Positions 33,821 through 42,432 of a stretch of 64,000 bases of DNA are shown one piece after another. This DNA is from Candidatus Villigracilis adiacens (GTDB taxonomy: Bacteria > Chloroflexota > Anaerolineae > Anaerolineales > Villigracilaceae): the NCBI GenBank assembly GCA_016703605.1, contig JADJBU010000011.1:38062-102061 (forward strand), read 5' to 3'. The notes beneath the pieces were generated by a model. It was not told the origin of the DNA, did not search any database, and saw only the letters and a program-made list of their open reading frames with translations. The position numbers and the translations under genes are program-made. How positions within the stretch are numbered: position 1 is the first letter of the stretch; each line of letters starts with the position of its first letter.

Positions 33821-33945
33821 CTCCGGTTGATTGGATTGTGGAGAACAAAGTCTCCCGACTTTGGATCTCGCCTCGGGACTTGGGAAAAGCCTGGGTTGCC
33901 AGACCAGGCTAAAGTCCACGCTGGATGCGGGGCAAGGCTTGGGAG

Positions 33946-34308
33946 TCAGAGTCGGCTTTTCAGTTGGGTCAGGGCTTGGGAGAGGACTCCGCTTTGGTCG
34001 GCGGTATTCGTATCAATGACGATGTCGGCGTGTTCGCGGGCGTGGGCGAGCCGGCGGAGTTGTTCTGCGTGGTCGGCGGGAGTCCAGTTCAGGTTGCGGC
34101 GTTTGGTGGAGTTTTCGAAGTTGCATTCGAGGTAGATGAGGATGTCGGGCTTGGCGATGACGCGCCACATTTGCTTTGCGTAGGAATGTTCCTGCGCGAT
34201 GTGGCGGCAGCGGAAGCCGTGCCTTTCCAGCCCGGCGATCAGCGTGGATTTGCCCGCCCCGCATGGACCGACGACGCCGACGAGGGGAGAGGGAGGCTCA
34301 CTGTCCAT
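33946..34308 (-). CDS. small P-loop kinase-like ATP-binding protein
   Basis: 120 residues from ATG 34308. Walker A is GPCGAGKST (about 11-19), and the body (GFRCRHIAQEHSYAKQMW, DILIYLECNFENSTKRR, ADIVIDTN) resembles AAA/dephospho-CoA-kinase-like small ATPases. It is short for a complete kinase. Its start overlaps the end of the channel gene by 11 bp, so the three genes at 33946-36056 form a single overlapping operon. Substrate unknown. Confidence 0.65.
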   Translation of the reverse strand: MDSEPPSPLVGVVGPCGAGKSTLIAGLERHGFRCRHIAQEHSYAKQMWRVIAKPDILIYLECNFENSTKRRNLNWTPADHAEQLRRLAHAREHADIVIDTNTADQSGVLSQALTQLKSRL

Positions 34309-35356
34309 TTTCGTGCAGGACGCGGTTGAGCTGTTCCGGTCCGCCGAGGATGGCGATGACATCTCCCGGCTGGATGCGGGCTGAGTCTGTGGGGTGCATC
34401 TCCGAGTTTCCGTTACGGCGGTGCAGGACGATGTTGAGATGATAGTTGTCTTCGATGTAGCCGATGGTCTTGTCGGCGAAGGGCGCTTTCGGAGAAATCG
34501 TCAACCGCGCGAGACTGAGCAATTGCCCCTCGACGGAGATCGGGTTGGTCACATCCGCCCCGGCGGCTGCGGCGGCGAAAACGGGAGCCGCCATTTCGGT
34601 GGCGCTCAGGGCAATAAAGCCGAATTGTTCCTGGAGTTCATGCGCAAAATCGTCGTCGAAAATGCGGATGACGACTTGAATCTGCGGGTTGAGTTTGCGC
34701 GCCTTGAGGGCGATCTGCAGGTTCATGGCGTCGTTCTGGCTTGCCATGATGATGGCGCGGGCTTTTTTTACGTTGGCGGCTTCGAGGATGGACGGGCGCG
34801 TGGCGTCGTCGTGGATGACCGGCACGCCCATCTGCTTGACGGCAGCCACGGCGTCGGCGTCGGCTTTGAATTCGATGACCGTCACGATCTCGCCCATCTC
34901 GTGCAATTTAAGCGCGACGCGGTAGCCGAGATGTCCCAGCCCGACGAGGATGATGTGATCTTGCATGGTGGAGGCGACTGCCATTTCCCACTCCTTGTTG
35001 CGTGATTTGCGGTTGAAGAACAGGCTGCCAAAATCAGCCAGTCCCTGCGCGAGGGCGATCAGCCCGACCAGGGGCATGAGAAAGTGAAAGGCTTGCAGGA
35101 AGATATGATGCGGAAACTCGCGGTTGGCTGGCTGGAGAAAAGTGGCGATCAGGACGATATAAATCGACTCGGCAAGACTGTACACCGGTTCGCCCACCTG
35201 TTGGGAAAGATAGTGGTAGAGAAATCCGCCGCCGATGACGGCAAAGGAAAACCAGAACAACGGTCCGCGGAATTCGCGCAGGAGGATGGCGGTATCGCGG
35301 ATGGACGCCTGAAAGTGCCGCCAGCGATGCCGGTCGAGTGGAAGGTTTTTAGCCAT
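34298..35356 (-). CDS. two-span channel-like protein with RCK (TrkA-N/TrkA-C) domains
   Basis: 352 residues. TM1 (about 30-47), pore-loop region and TM2 (about 88-112) are followed by an RCK nucleotide-binding domain (IILVGLGHLGYRVALKLHEMG; the acidic GDDATRPSIL-like segment) and a TrkA-C domain (about 275-345). In potassium channels the pore loop carries T-x-G-Y-G; here it reads IVLIATFLQPANREFP, with no such filter. The protein is thus an RCK-regulated membrane protein that may not be K-selective. It overlaps both its neighbours in the operon. Confidence 0.85.
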   Translation of the reverse strand: MAKNLPLDRHRWRHFQASIRDTAILLREFRGPLFWFSFAVIGGGFLYHYLSQQVGEPVYSLAESIYIVLIATFLQPANREFPHHIFLQAFHFLMPLVGLIALAQGLADFGSLFFNRKSRNKEWEMAVASTMQDHIILVGLGHLGYRVALKLHEMGEIVTVIEFKADADAVAAVKQMGVPVIHDDATRPSILEAANVKKARAIIMASQNDAMNLQIALKARKLNPQIQVVIRIFDDDFAHELQEQFGFIALSATEMAAPVFAAAAAGADVTNPISVEGQLLSLARLTISPKAPFADKTIGYIEDNYHLNIVLHRRNGNSEMHPTDSARIQPGDVIAILGGPEQLNRVLHENGQ

Positions 35357-36056
35357 GAATGGGGAGCCGCACGTTCATGCGCCGGACATTGTCGCCATTG
35401 CGCGGCGAGACGCGCAGGACCAGCACGCTGATGTCGTCGGCGGGACGGTTATCGTCGAGGCGCGTGGCTTCGGCGAGCAGGGTGTCGGCAAGTTCCTGCG
35501 GCGGGGGTTCCTGGTCTTCGAGCAGGGCGCGCAGGGTCTGGCGCACATCCATGGGCGTGCCGCGCCGCTCCCCGGCATGGCTGATTCCGTCGGTGAAGAT
35601 GACGATGGTCAACCCGGCTTCGATGGTCAGTTCGGTGATGATCGGGCGCACGTTGCGCGAGGTTCCGAGCGAAATCGAATCCTCGGCGTGGGCGTCAATC
35701 TGTTCGTCTCTGCAAATGTACATCGGCGCGGGGTTGTTGCGGGTCAGGACGATGGTGTTACTGTGCAAATCCACAGAAGCGATGTTGAGCGTGCAGGTGA
35801 CCTTGCCCGCCCGTTCTGCGAACAGCGCATCCGAGGCGGCGCGGGCGGCGGCTCCGTCGCGCACGCCCTCGGCGATCAGGCTGATGACCTTCCGCACCAC
35901 CATCATCGAAACGGCTTTCGCGCCGCGTCCGCTGGTCTGACCGTCGGCAAGCACCACCGAAAGCCCCCCGGTGGGACGCTCGATCACTTCCAGTGTGTCC
36001 CCGCTCTCGGAAACCGCGTATTTGTTGACCTTCGCAACCGCAATCTGGATTTCCAT
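35349..36056 (-). CDS. SpoIIE/PP2C-like serine phosphatase domain protein
   Basis: 235 residues from MEIQIAVAKVNKYAV. The SpoIIE fold is visible as LSVVLADGQTSGRGAKAVSMMVV (metal-binding D-G), TLNIASVDL, LTIVIFTDGISHAGER (second D-G) and the C-terminal DDNRPADDISVLVLRV. It likely dephosphorylates Ser/Thr in a regulatory partner. No anti-sigma factor gene is adjacent; instead it overlaps the channel-like gene by 8 bp, which hints at phospho-control of that protein. Confidence 0.82.
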   Translation of the reverse strand: MEIQIAVAKVNKYAVSESGDTLEVIERPTGGLSVVLADGQTSGRGAKAVSMMVVRKVISLIAEGVRDGAAARAASDALFAERAGKVTCTLNIASVDLHSNTIVLTRNNPAPMYICRDEQIDAHAEDSISLGTSRNVRPIITELTIEAGLTIVIFTDGISHAGERRGTPMDVRQTLRALLEDQEPPPQELADTLLAEATRLDDNRPADDISVLVLRVSPRNGDNVRRMNVRLPIHG

Positions 36057-36082
36057 ATGCGGGATTTTACTTCCAAATCGCC

Positions 36083-36111
36083 TTGACGTCACTGCCCGGC
36101 GCATATATAAT
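36083..36111 (+). promoter_or_regulatory. sigma70-type promoter of rpmF
   Basis: TTGACG (36083-36088), 17 bp, TATAAT (36106-36111): a nearly consensus promoter about 60 nt before the transcript-to-ATG distance expected for rpmF at 36180. The ribosome-binding site is AAGGAG at about 36167. Confidence 0.8.
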
Positions 36112-36179
36112 CCCCCCGCTTCGATATTAACCAGACGGGTATTTGCCCGTCTGATGTCTGTCTATAAGGAGAACGTTTC

Positions 36180-36380
36180 ATGACCCCACATCCCAAGCGC
36201 AAACACTCGAAGGGACGCCGCGACCGCCGCCGCTCGCAGGACGCCTTGACCGCCGCCAACCTCGTCACCTGCTCGAACTGCGGCAACAAACGCCTGCCGC
36301 ACATCGTCTGCCCGAACTGCGGTCACTTCAAGGGACGCGAAGTGTACGAAGTCAAAAAAGAAAAGAAGAAATCCGAGTAA
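36180..36380 (+). CDS. rpmF: 50S ribosomal protein L32
   Basis: 66 residues. PKRKHSKGRRDRRRSQDAL is the conserved L32 N-terminus and C-x-x-C...C-x-x-C (CSNCGNKRLPHIVCPNC) is the zinc-binding form. Component of the large ribosomal subunit. The usual partner plsX is not next to it; fabD follows after a terminator and a repeat fragment. Confidence 0.97.
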   Translation: MTPHPKRKHSKGRRDRRRSQDALTAANLVTCSNCGNKRLPHIVCPNCGHFKGREVYEVKKEKKKSE

Positions 36381-36387
36381 TCATCGC

Positions 36388-36414
36388 AACGGGTCGTGAC
36401 AAACACGACCCGTT
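36388..36414 (+). terminator. rpmF terminator
   Basis: Perfect stem AACGGGTCGTG / CACGACCCGTT with a 5-nt loop, followed by TGTGTTTT, eight nt after the rpmF stop. Confidence 0.85.
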
Positions 36415-36432
36415 TGTGTTTTAAATACCAGC

Positions 36433-36475
36433 GTCATTGCGAGGGCGTTCTTGTTCTTCGCCCGAAGCAATCCCC
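36433..36475. repeat. family 4 repeat fragment
   Basis: GTCATTGCGAGGGCG ... CGCCCGAAGCAATCCCC: the left half of the GTCATTGC-ended element seen at 24911-25029, with an internal hairpin GGGCG...CGCCC. It ends 20 bp before fabD. Confidence 0.65.
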
Positions 36476-36495
36476 TTATTATTATCAGGAGTCAA

Positions 36496-37440
36496 ATGAA
36501 ACTCGACCCAAAAACCACCGCCTTTCTCTTCCCCGGACAAGGCTCGCAAACCGTCGGCATGGGCAAAGCCCTCGCCGAAGAATTCCCCGAAGCCAAAGCC
36601 CCCTTCGACGAAGCCGATTCCATTTTGGGATTTTCCCTCTCGACCCTGATGTGGGATGGACCGGATGCCGACTTAAACGACACGGTCAACACTCAGCCCG
36701 GACTCTTCCTTCATTCCTTTGTCTCCTTCCAGACCTTCTCCCGCCTCTTTCCTGGATTTGAACCTGATTCTGTCGCCGGGCATTCGCTTGGCGAGTTGTC
36801 TGCTCTCTCCGCCGCCGGAGCCTTATCCTTCGCGGACGGTTTGCGCCTCGTCCGGGCGCGCGGTGAATTGATGAAACGCGCCGGGGAACTTGCGCCGGGA
36901 AGCATGGCAGCCATCCTCGGCTTGGACATTCCCACGCTGGACAAAGTCTGCGCCGAAGCCAGCGCTGTAAATGAAATTGTTCAGGTCGCAAACGATAATT
37001 GTCCCGGTCAGGTGGTCATCTCCGGTGCGAAGGCCGCGGTCGAGCGGGCGATGGCTGGAGCAAAAGCCGCCGGAGCAAAACGCGCGTTACCGCTTGCCGT
37101 TTCGATTGCCGCGCATTCGCCATTGATGGCGCCTATTCAAGAGGAATGGAATCAGGCGGTGGATTCTGTGATGATGAACGACCCGAAGATTCCCGTGATC
37201 GGCAACGTCCATGCCTCGGTGTTGAAAACCGCCGACGAATGCCGCGCCGACATCAAAGCGCAGATGCAATCCCGCGTGAGGTGGACCGACAGCGTAATGG
37301 CGATGAGTGAACGCGGAATCAAGTCCTTTGTCGAAGTTGGAACCGGAACCGTGTTGGGCGGTTTGGTCAAACGCATTGCCAGCGACGGGGCGAATTATCC
37401 GCTCGGCAACCCGCAGGACTTCAAGGCTTTGGACGGGTAA
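36496..37440 (+). CDS. fabD: malonyl-CoA:ACP transacylase
   Basis: 314 residues. FLFPGQGSQTVGMGK at the start, the nucleophile motif AGHSLGELSALSAAGAL (GHSLG near residue 95), AVSIAAHSPLM with the catalytic His and FVEVGTGTVLGGLVKRI near the end are diagnostic. It transfers malonyl groups to acyl carrier protein in fatty acid synthesis. ATG 36496 is preferred to upstream starts because of family fit. No other fab gene is in view. Confidence 0.95.
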   Translation: MKLDPKTTAFLFPGQGSQTVGMGKALAEEFPEAKAPFDEADSILGFSLSTLMWDGPDADLNDTVNTQPGLFLHSFVSFQTFSRLFPGFEPDSVAGHSLGELSALSAAGALSFADGLRLVRARGELMKRAGELAPGSMAAILGLDIPTLDKVCAEASAVNEIVQVANDNCPGQVVISGAKAAVERAMAGAKAAGAKRALPLAVSIAAHSPLMAPIQEEWNQAVDSVMMNDPKIPVIGNVHASVLKTADECRADIKAQMQSRVRWTDSVMAMSERGIKSFVEVGTGTVLGGLVKRIASDGANYPLGNPQDFKALDG

Positions 37441-37510
37441 CGCAAAATTTATTTTGCGACACACCCAGGACAAGCCTTGCGACAGTACGGCGAAATTCAT
37501 TTCGCCGTAC
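37441..37510. repeat. hairpin modules after fabD
   Basis: GCAAAATTTATTTTGC (about 37442-37457) and TACGGCGAAATTCATTTCGCCGTA (two overlapping palindromic pieces, about 37485-37508). These have the same design (GC-bounded arms around a TTCA or TTTA centre) as the modules at 301-340 and in the array at 38866-39280. Confidence 0.6.
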
Positions 37511-37520
37511 AATAAACGTC

Positions 37521-38750
37521 ATGAAAAATAGATTCGCGGTCTTTCTCGTTTGTATTTTTTGCGCATCGTGCGCCCCGCTGGATGTTAATACCCCGTACAC
37601 GCCTGTCACCCAGATTCCATTCTTTGCCAGCGACACGCCGCCGCCGATCATCGTCCCCATCACAGAAACGCCCCAGATCATCATCCCGGTCACAGAAACG
37701 TCCACGCCCGGATTGCCAGTCATCACCGAAACACCGGCTTCGATTCCTGCGACGGTCTGGTATGAGGTGTATTTCACCGACCCGCTCACGATCAACGACC
37801 CGAACAACCCGGCAGGTTCCGTCGAAGAAATATTGATAGCGTTCATCAATGCCGCGCAGTCCAGCATTCACATCGCTTCGTTTGAGTTCAACCTGCCGCG
37901 CGTGGCAGATGCGCTCATCGCCGCCAAAGCCCGCGGCGTGGACGCGCGCTGGGTCACCGACGACGAAAACGGGTTGGACATAGATGGCAACGAGAACCGG
38001 GGGCAGTTCACCCGTCTGATGGCGGGCGGAGTCGAGGTCAAGGATGATGCGGGGCGATCCGCTTTGATGCACAACAAATTCTGGATCTTCGACCGCCAAA
38101 TCCTGTGGACGGGTTCGACGAATATCACCGTCAACGGGATTTACAAACAAAACAACAACGTGATTGTATTCCACTCGCCGCAGGTCGCGGAAATTTATGA
38201 ACGCGAATGGGAGGAACTTTGGAATGCCCAACTTGGTCCGCGCGCGCCTTCGACGATGAATAATCAATGGGCAATTTTGGAAGGGACGGCGGTTCAGGTT
38301 ATCTTTTCTCCGGAGGATGGCGCGGTGAGCAACTTGATTGCGCTGGTGAACGACGCGCAATCAAGCATTCGCTTTCTCGCGTTCAGCTTCACCGATTATC
38401 CGCTTGCGCAAGCCATGATCGAACGCGCAAGGGCGGGCGTGGACGTGCAGGGCGTCTTCGAGACTTTCGGCAGTAACAGTCCGCGCGCGGAGTTGAAGAC
38501 TCTCTGGTGCGCCGGGCTTCCTGTGCGGCAGGACGGCAACAGCAGTTTCCTGCACGATAAAATTATCGTGATTGACAACAGCATCGTTGTGACCGGCTCG
38601 CTCAATTTTTCGTCCAGCGCAGACGAGGAGAACGAGGAGAACGTCGTCATAATAGATAACGCCGACATCGCCGCATTGTATTTACAGGAATACCAAAAAT
38701 TATGGGAGCAGGCGCAGTCCGTTCCGGCGGGCGCGTTTACCTGCGAATAA
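37521..38750 (+). CDS. phospholipase D-like lipoprotein
   Basis: 409 residues with a lipoprotein-like signal (hydrophobic 5-13, CASC with lipidated Cys17, though Cys at -3 is unusual) and a Thr/Pro/Ile-rich linker with repeated ITETP. Two PLD half-domains follow, each with an HKD motif: HNKFWIFD (near 178, followed by GSTN) and HDKIIVID (near 346, followed by GSLNFS). Members include phosphodiesterases, nucleases and transferases; the surface location suggests extracellular nuclease or lipid activity. Monocistronic by appearance. Confidence 0.9.
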   Translation: MKNRFAVFLVCIFCASCAPLDVNTPYTPVTQIPFFASDTPPPIIVPITETPQIIIPVTETSTPGLPVITETPASIPATVWYEVYFTDPLTINDPNNPAGSVEEILIAFINAAQSSIHIASFEFNLPRVADALIAAKARGVDARWVTDDENGLDIDGNENRGQFTRLMAGGVEVKDDAGRSALMHNKFWIFDRQILWTGSTNITVNGIYKQNNNVIVFHSPQVAEIYEREWEELWNAQLGPRAPSTMNNQWAILEGTAVQVIFSPEDGAVSNLIALVNDAQSSIRFLAFSFTDYPLAQAMIERARAGVDVQGVFETFGSNSPRAELKTLWCAGLPVRQDGNSSFLHDKIIVIDNSIVVTGSLNFSSSADEENEENVVIIDNADIAALYLQEYQKLWEQAQSVPAGAFTCE

Positions 38751-38752
38751 GG

Positions 38753-38861
38753 TATAATGCCGACATGGTCATTACGGCTGGCATGAAAAATTGTCAGCGC
38801 CGCTTCTGCGGGTATGTCGTCCTATCTGGTTGGAGAGAAATCTCTGACCAGATTTTTGTTT
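38753..38861 (+). ncRNA. candidate short transcript with own -10 and terminator
   Basis: TATAAT stands at 38753-38758, 3 nt after the phospholipase stop, and an excellent intrinsic terminator ends at 38861. Between them is about 95 nt containing no convincing gene. A small RNA is possible, but a -35 is lacking, and the simpler reading is that the hairpin terminates the phospholipase mRNA. Confidence 0.25.
38824..38861 (+). terminator. two-part stem terminator after phospholipase gene
   Basis: Outer arms ATCTGGT / ACCAGAT and inner arms AGAGA / TCTCT, followed by TTTTGTTT. It directly precedes the 52-bp tandem array. Confidence 0.8.
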
Positions 38862-38865
38862 GTAT

Positions 38866-39280
38866 GGCAAGGTTCACTTTGCCATTGCGGCAAATCGCAA
38901 CCTGAAGGTTGCGGTACGGCAAGGTTCACCTTGCCATTTCGGCAAATCGCAACCTGAAGGTTGCGGTACGGCAAGGTTCACCTTGCCATTGCGGCAAATC
39001 GCAATCTGAAGATTGCGGTACGGCAAGGTTCACCTTGCCATTTCGGCATAGCGCAATCTAAAGATTGCTGTACGGCAAGGTTCACTTTGCCATTGCGGCA
39101 AATCGCAATCTGAAGATTGCGGTACGGCAAAGTTCACCTTGCCATTGCGGCAAATCGCAATCTGAAGATTGCGGTACGGCAAGGTTCACCTTGCCATTTC
39201 GGCAAATCGCAATCTGAAGATTGCGGTACGGCAAGGTTCACCTTGCCGTTGCGGTAAATCGCAACCTGAAGGTTGCGGTA
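38866..39280. repeat. tandem array of about eight 52-bp units, each with two hairpins
   Basis: Each unit contains GCAATCTGAAGATTGC (or GCAACCTGAAGGTTGC, a compensated variant), GGTAC, the hairpin GGCAAGGTTCACCTTGCC and a short spacer CATT(T/G)CGGCAAATC. Paired arm changes keep both hairpins foldable, for example CACTTTGCC with an unpaired partner in a minority of units. The array fills the 541-bp gap 38751-39291 apart from the terminator, and ends 12 bp before the ATG of the aminotransferase gene. Units are contiguous, without unique spacers. Confidence 0.95.
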
Positions 39281-39291
39281 CTAGGAGAATT

Positions 39292-40509
39292 ATGAACCTC
39301 AGTAAACTGGCGAGTGAAATCGCCGAATCCCCGACCTTTGCCTTGAACGAAGAAGCCCGCCTGTTGAAGGAACGCGGAGAGGCGGTCATCAACCTCGGCA
39401 TCGGCGAGCCGAAGAACAAAACGCCCATCGCCGCCGTTCTCGCTTCCGGCGCGAAATTGACCAGCGGAGAGGTGAAGTACACGCCGCCGGACGGACTGCC
39501 TTCGATGAAGAAGGCGGTCATCCGTTACACCGAGGAGAATTACAACCGCCTCGCCGCGCCGGAGAATGTCATCATCACCAATGGGGCGAAGCAGTCGCTT
39601 TTCAATATTTTCTATTCCATCCTCAACCCACAGGACGAAGTGATCGTGATCGCGCCGTATTGGGTCTCCTACCCCGAAATGATTCGGATGTGCATGGGCG
39701 TGCCGGTCATCGTCACACCCGAAGACGGGACGTTCACCCCGCGCATCGAGGAGATCGAACGCGCCGTGACCTCGTCCACGCGGGCGATCATCGTCAACAG
39801 CCCGAACAATCCCTCCGGGGCGATCTATCCCGCCGGGCTGATCGAAAGCATCGTGAGCCTGTGCGAGAAAAAAGGCATCTTTATGATCTGCGACGACATC
39901 TATCACAAATTGACCTTCGATGGAAATGTCGCCGCGCCCGCCTACTCCTTCACGAAGAACGATATCGAAAACTCGAACATCATCGTCGTGAACGGGGTGG
40001 CGAAACTCTACGGCATGACCGGCTTCCGCATCGGCTGGGTGGTCGCGCCGCGCGGGCTGATCCGCGTCATGACCAATGTCCTCGCGCAGACCACCTCCTG
40101 TGTTTCGCCGGTCGCGCAGGCGGCGGCGGAGGGGGCTTTGAACGGACTGCAATCTGTCGTAGAATCACTGCGGTTACAGATCGAAAACAATCGCAACGTG
40201 CTGGTACAGGAAATGAAATCCTTCAAAGGCGCGCGCCTGATCGAACCGCGGGGAACATTCTACGCGCTGCCCGACCTGCGCGCATTCAACGGAAAATCCG
40301 AGGAGGTATCCCGCTTCCTCTTGAAAAAGGCGATGGTGGTCACCGTCCCCGGAAAGGAGTTTGGCATGGAGGGGCACATCCGTATTTCGTTCGCCGGTTC
40401 GGCGGCGGATGTGACCGAAGGGCTGGCGCGCATCCGCTGGGCGCTCGACCCGACTTCCCCGAACGAGATTTACATCGGCGACAAGAAAATGATCCGCGAG
40501 TGGATGTAA
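39292..40509 (+). CDS. PLP-dependent aminotransferase, class I (aspartate-type)
   Basis: 405 residues from MNLSKLASEIAES. Family marks are NLGIGEPKNKTP, VIITNGAKQSLFNIFYSIL, IVNSPNNPSGAIYP, ICDDIYHKLTFDG and the PLP-lysine region VVNGVAKLYGMTGFRIGWVVAP (near residue 237-258), in which the Lys precedes LYGMTGFRIGW. It transfers amino groups between aspartate or another amino acid and 2-oxo acids. AGGAG ribosome-binding site sits immediately after the tandem array. Substrate preference unknown. Confidence 0.92.
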   Translation: MNLSKLASEIAESPTFALNEEARLLKERGEAVINLGIGEPKNKTPIAAVLASGAKLTSGEVKYTPPDGLPSMKKAVIRYTEENYNRLAAPENVIITNGAKQSLFNIFYSILNPQDEVIVIAPYWVSYPEMIRMCMGVPVIVTPEDGTFTPRIEEIERAVTSSTRAIIVNSPNNPSGAIYPAGLIESIVSLCEKKGIFMICDDIYHKLTFDGNVAAPAYSFTKNDIENSNIIVVNGVAKLYGMTGFRIGWVVAPRGLIRVMTNVLAQTTSCVSPVAQAAAEGALNGLQSVVESLRLQIENNRNVLVQEMKSFKGARLIEPRGTFYALPDLRAFNGKSEEVSRFLLKKAMVVTVPGKEFGMEGHIRISFAGSAADVTEGLARIRWALDPTSPNEIYIGDKKMIREWM

Positions 40510-40519
40510 GACAATATAT

Positions 40520-40605
40520 AACTGACGTTACTCATCGTCCCGAAGGTTGACCGAAAAATGCCTTTGAACTACGAGAGCTTTCGGGACGTTTCGCGTAAGG
40601 TGAGT
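40520..40605. repeat. MITE-like element, family 2, copy 2 (86 bp)
   Basis: Left end AACTGACGTTAC, right end GCGTAAGGTGAGT, with inner arms CGTCCCGAAG / CTTTCGGGACG. It lies 11 bp after the aminotransferase stop and just before a family 1 element. Confidence 0.7.
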
Positions 40606-40621
40606 AAATGACAAACCAAAG

Positions 40622-40752
40622 GTAACTGCTCAGCCTGTCATTTCGACGAGCGCCAGCGAGGAGAAATCCAGCGCAATATTGAGGAAGATTTCTTGTGGCG
40701 CCTCGCGCCACTCGAAATGACAGGGCAGAGATGCAAATGCCTGAGCAGTTAC
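40622..40752. repeat. MITE-like element, family 1, copy 2 (131 bp)
   Basis: Perfect 12-bp terminal inverted repeats GTAACTGCTCAG / CTGAGCAGTTAC. Same orientation and nearly the same interior as copy 1 (1626-1757), including GTCATTTCGACGAGCG and CGCCTCGCGCCACTCG. It ends 26 bp before the pckA start, so it may shape the pckA leader. Confidence 0.9.
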
Positions 40753-40778
40753 AGCCAAAGGAGAGAAGGAGAGAGCGC

Positions 40779-42425
40779 ATGGGTAATTTGTTGAATATCA
40801 AAACGCCCGCCGAAGCGATTGCTCAAGTTCGGAAGGCGGACTTCAATTTATCGAATCATGGGGTCGGGAACCTGCGGCTCGCGTATTGGAACCTGCCAAC
40901 GGAAGCGTTGTACGAGGAAGCGGTCTTCCGCGGCGAAGGCGTCACTTCGGCGGGAGGCGCGTTTTTGGCGCACACCGGCAAACACACGGGGCGATCCGCG
41001 AACGACAAATTCACGGTGAAGCACGTCGACTCGGAAAACAACATCTGGTGGGGGACGTACAATAAACCCTTTGACGCCGACAAGTTCGAGGGGATTTACA
41101 CCCGCATGTTGGGCTATTATCAAAGCAAGGACATCTTCGTGCAGGATGTGTACGTCGGCGCGGACGAGAACTACCGCCTGCCGATCCGCTTCGTGACCGA
41201 ACATGCCTGGCACAGCATGTTCATCCGCAACATGTTCATCCCGCCGCAGACGCTGGAGGAATACAAACGCTTCGTGCCGGAATTTACCGTGGTCAGCGCG
41301 CCCGGCTTCAAAGCCAACCCCGCGGTGGACAGCACGCCCGGCGAAACATTCATCCTGCTGAATTACGAGCGCAAACTTGCCATCGTCGGCAACACGGCGT
41401 ACGCGGGCGAGTTGAAGAAATCCATCTTCACGCTGTTGAATTACCTTTTGCCGCTGCAGGGAGTCATGTCCATGCACTGCTCCGCCAACGTCAGCCCGGA
41501 TGACTCCAACGACGTGGCGTTGTTCTTCGGTTTGAGCGGAACCGGCAAAACGACCCTGTCCGCCGATCCCAAGCGCCGCCTCATCGGGGACGATGAGCAT
41601 GGGTGGAGCGACGACGGCGTTTTCAACTTCGAGGGCGGATGCTATGCCAAAGTCATCGGGCTTTCCGAGGCGGCGGAGCCTCAAATCTACGCTACGACCA
41701 AAATGTTTGGCACGATCCTCGAAAATGTCCCCTTCGACCCGGTCACGCGCAAGGTGGACTTGAACGATGAATCCATCACCGAGAATACGCGCGCTTCGTA
41801 TCCGTTGGAGTTCATCGCCAACGCCGTCCCGGAGAAAAAAGCCGGGCATCCCAAGAACATCATCTTCCTCACCTGCGATGCGAACGGCGTCATGCCGCCC
41901 ATCGCCAGGTTGACCACGCCCCAGGCGATGTACCAGTTCATTTCGGGGTACACCGCCAAACTCGCAGGGACGGAGGCGGGCTTGGGCAAGGAACCGGCGA
42001 TCACCTTCTCCGCCTGCTTTGGCGGTCCGTTCATGGTGCATCACCCATCCAAATACGCGGAACTGCTCCGGCACAAGATCGAACGCTACAACGTGAATTG
42101 CTGGCTGGTCAACACCGGCTGGGTGGGCGGACCGTACGGCGTGGGCAAGCGCATTTCGATCAAGCACACGCGCGCGCTGTTGACCGCCGCGCTCGATGGG
42201 AAACTCAACAACGTCAAATACAAAAGAGACCTCATCTTCGGCTTCGAAGTGCCGATGACCTGTCCCGACATCCCGGACGACGTTCTCGACCCGTCCTCTT
42301 CCTGGGGCGACAAGGCGGAATACGACCGCCGCTACAAAGACCTCGCCTCGCGCTTCGTCCAGAACTTCGCCAAGTTTGCCGATGAAACCTCGCAGGATGT
42401 GATAGACGCGGGACCGAAGATATGA
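40779..42425 (+). CDS. pckA: ATP-dependent phosphoenolpyruvate carboxykinase
   Basis: 548 residues. The kinase P-loop GLSGTGKTTLSADPKR is near residues 248-263; other signatures are HTGRSANDKFTV, FITLLNYERK-like FILLNYERKLAIVGNTAYAGE and the metal site GDDEHGWSDDGVFNFEGGCYAK. It converts oxaloacetate and ATP to PEP, CO2 and ADP in gluconeogenesis. ATG 40779 follows repeated GGAGAG ribosome-binding sequences, directly after a family 1 element. The gene ends with a 33-bp palindrome. Confidence 0.97.
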   Translation: MGNLLNIKTPAEAIAQVRKADFNLSNHGVGNLRLAYWNLPTEALYEEAVFRGEGVTSAGGAFLAHTGKHTGRSANDKFTVKHVDSENNIWWGTYNKPFDADKFEGIYTRMLGYYQSKDIFVQDVYVGADENYRLPIRFVTEHAWHSMFIRNMFIPPQTLEEYKRFVPEFTVVSAPGFKANPAVDSTPGETFILLNYERKLAIVGNTAYAGELKKSIFTLLNYLLPLQGVMSMHCSANVSPDDSNDVALFFGLSGTGKTTLSADPKRRLIGDDEHGWSDDGVFNFEGGCYAKVIGLSEAAEPQIYATTKMFGTILENVPFDPVTRKVDLNDESITENTRASYPLEFIANAVPEKKAGHPKNIIFLTCDANGVMPPIARLTTPQAMYQFISGYTAKLAGTEAGLGKEPAITFSACFGGPFMVHHPSKYAELLRHKIERYNVNCWLVNTGWVGGPYGVGKRISIKHTRALLTAALDGKLNNVKYKRDLIFGFEVPMTCPDIPDDVLDPSSSWGDKAEYDRRYKDLASRFVQNFAKFADETSQDVIDAGPKI

Positions 42426-42432
42426 TGCAATC

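Noticed and set aside
34298..35356. Ordinary potassium channel (kch/TrkA type)
   Set aside because: RCK and two spans are there, but the T-x-G-Y-G filter is absent.
38866..39280. CRISPR array
   Set aside because: Units are contiguous 52-bp repeats with palindromic pieces; there are no unique spacers and no cas gene nearby.
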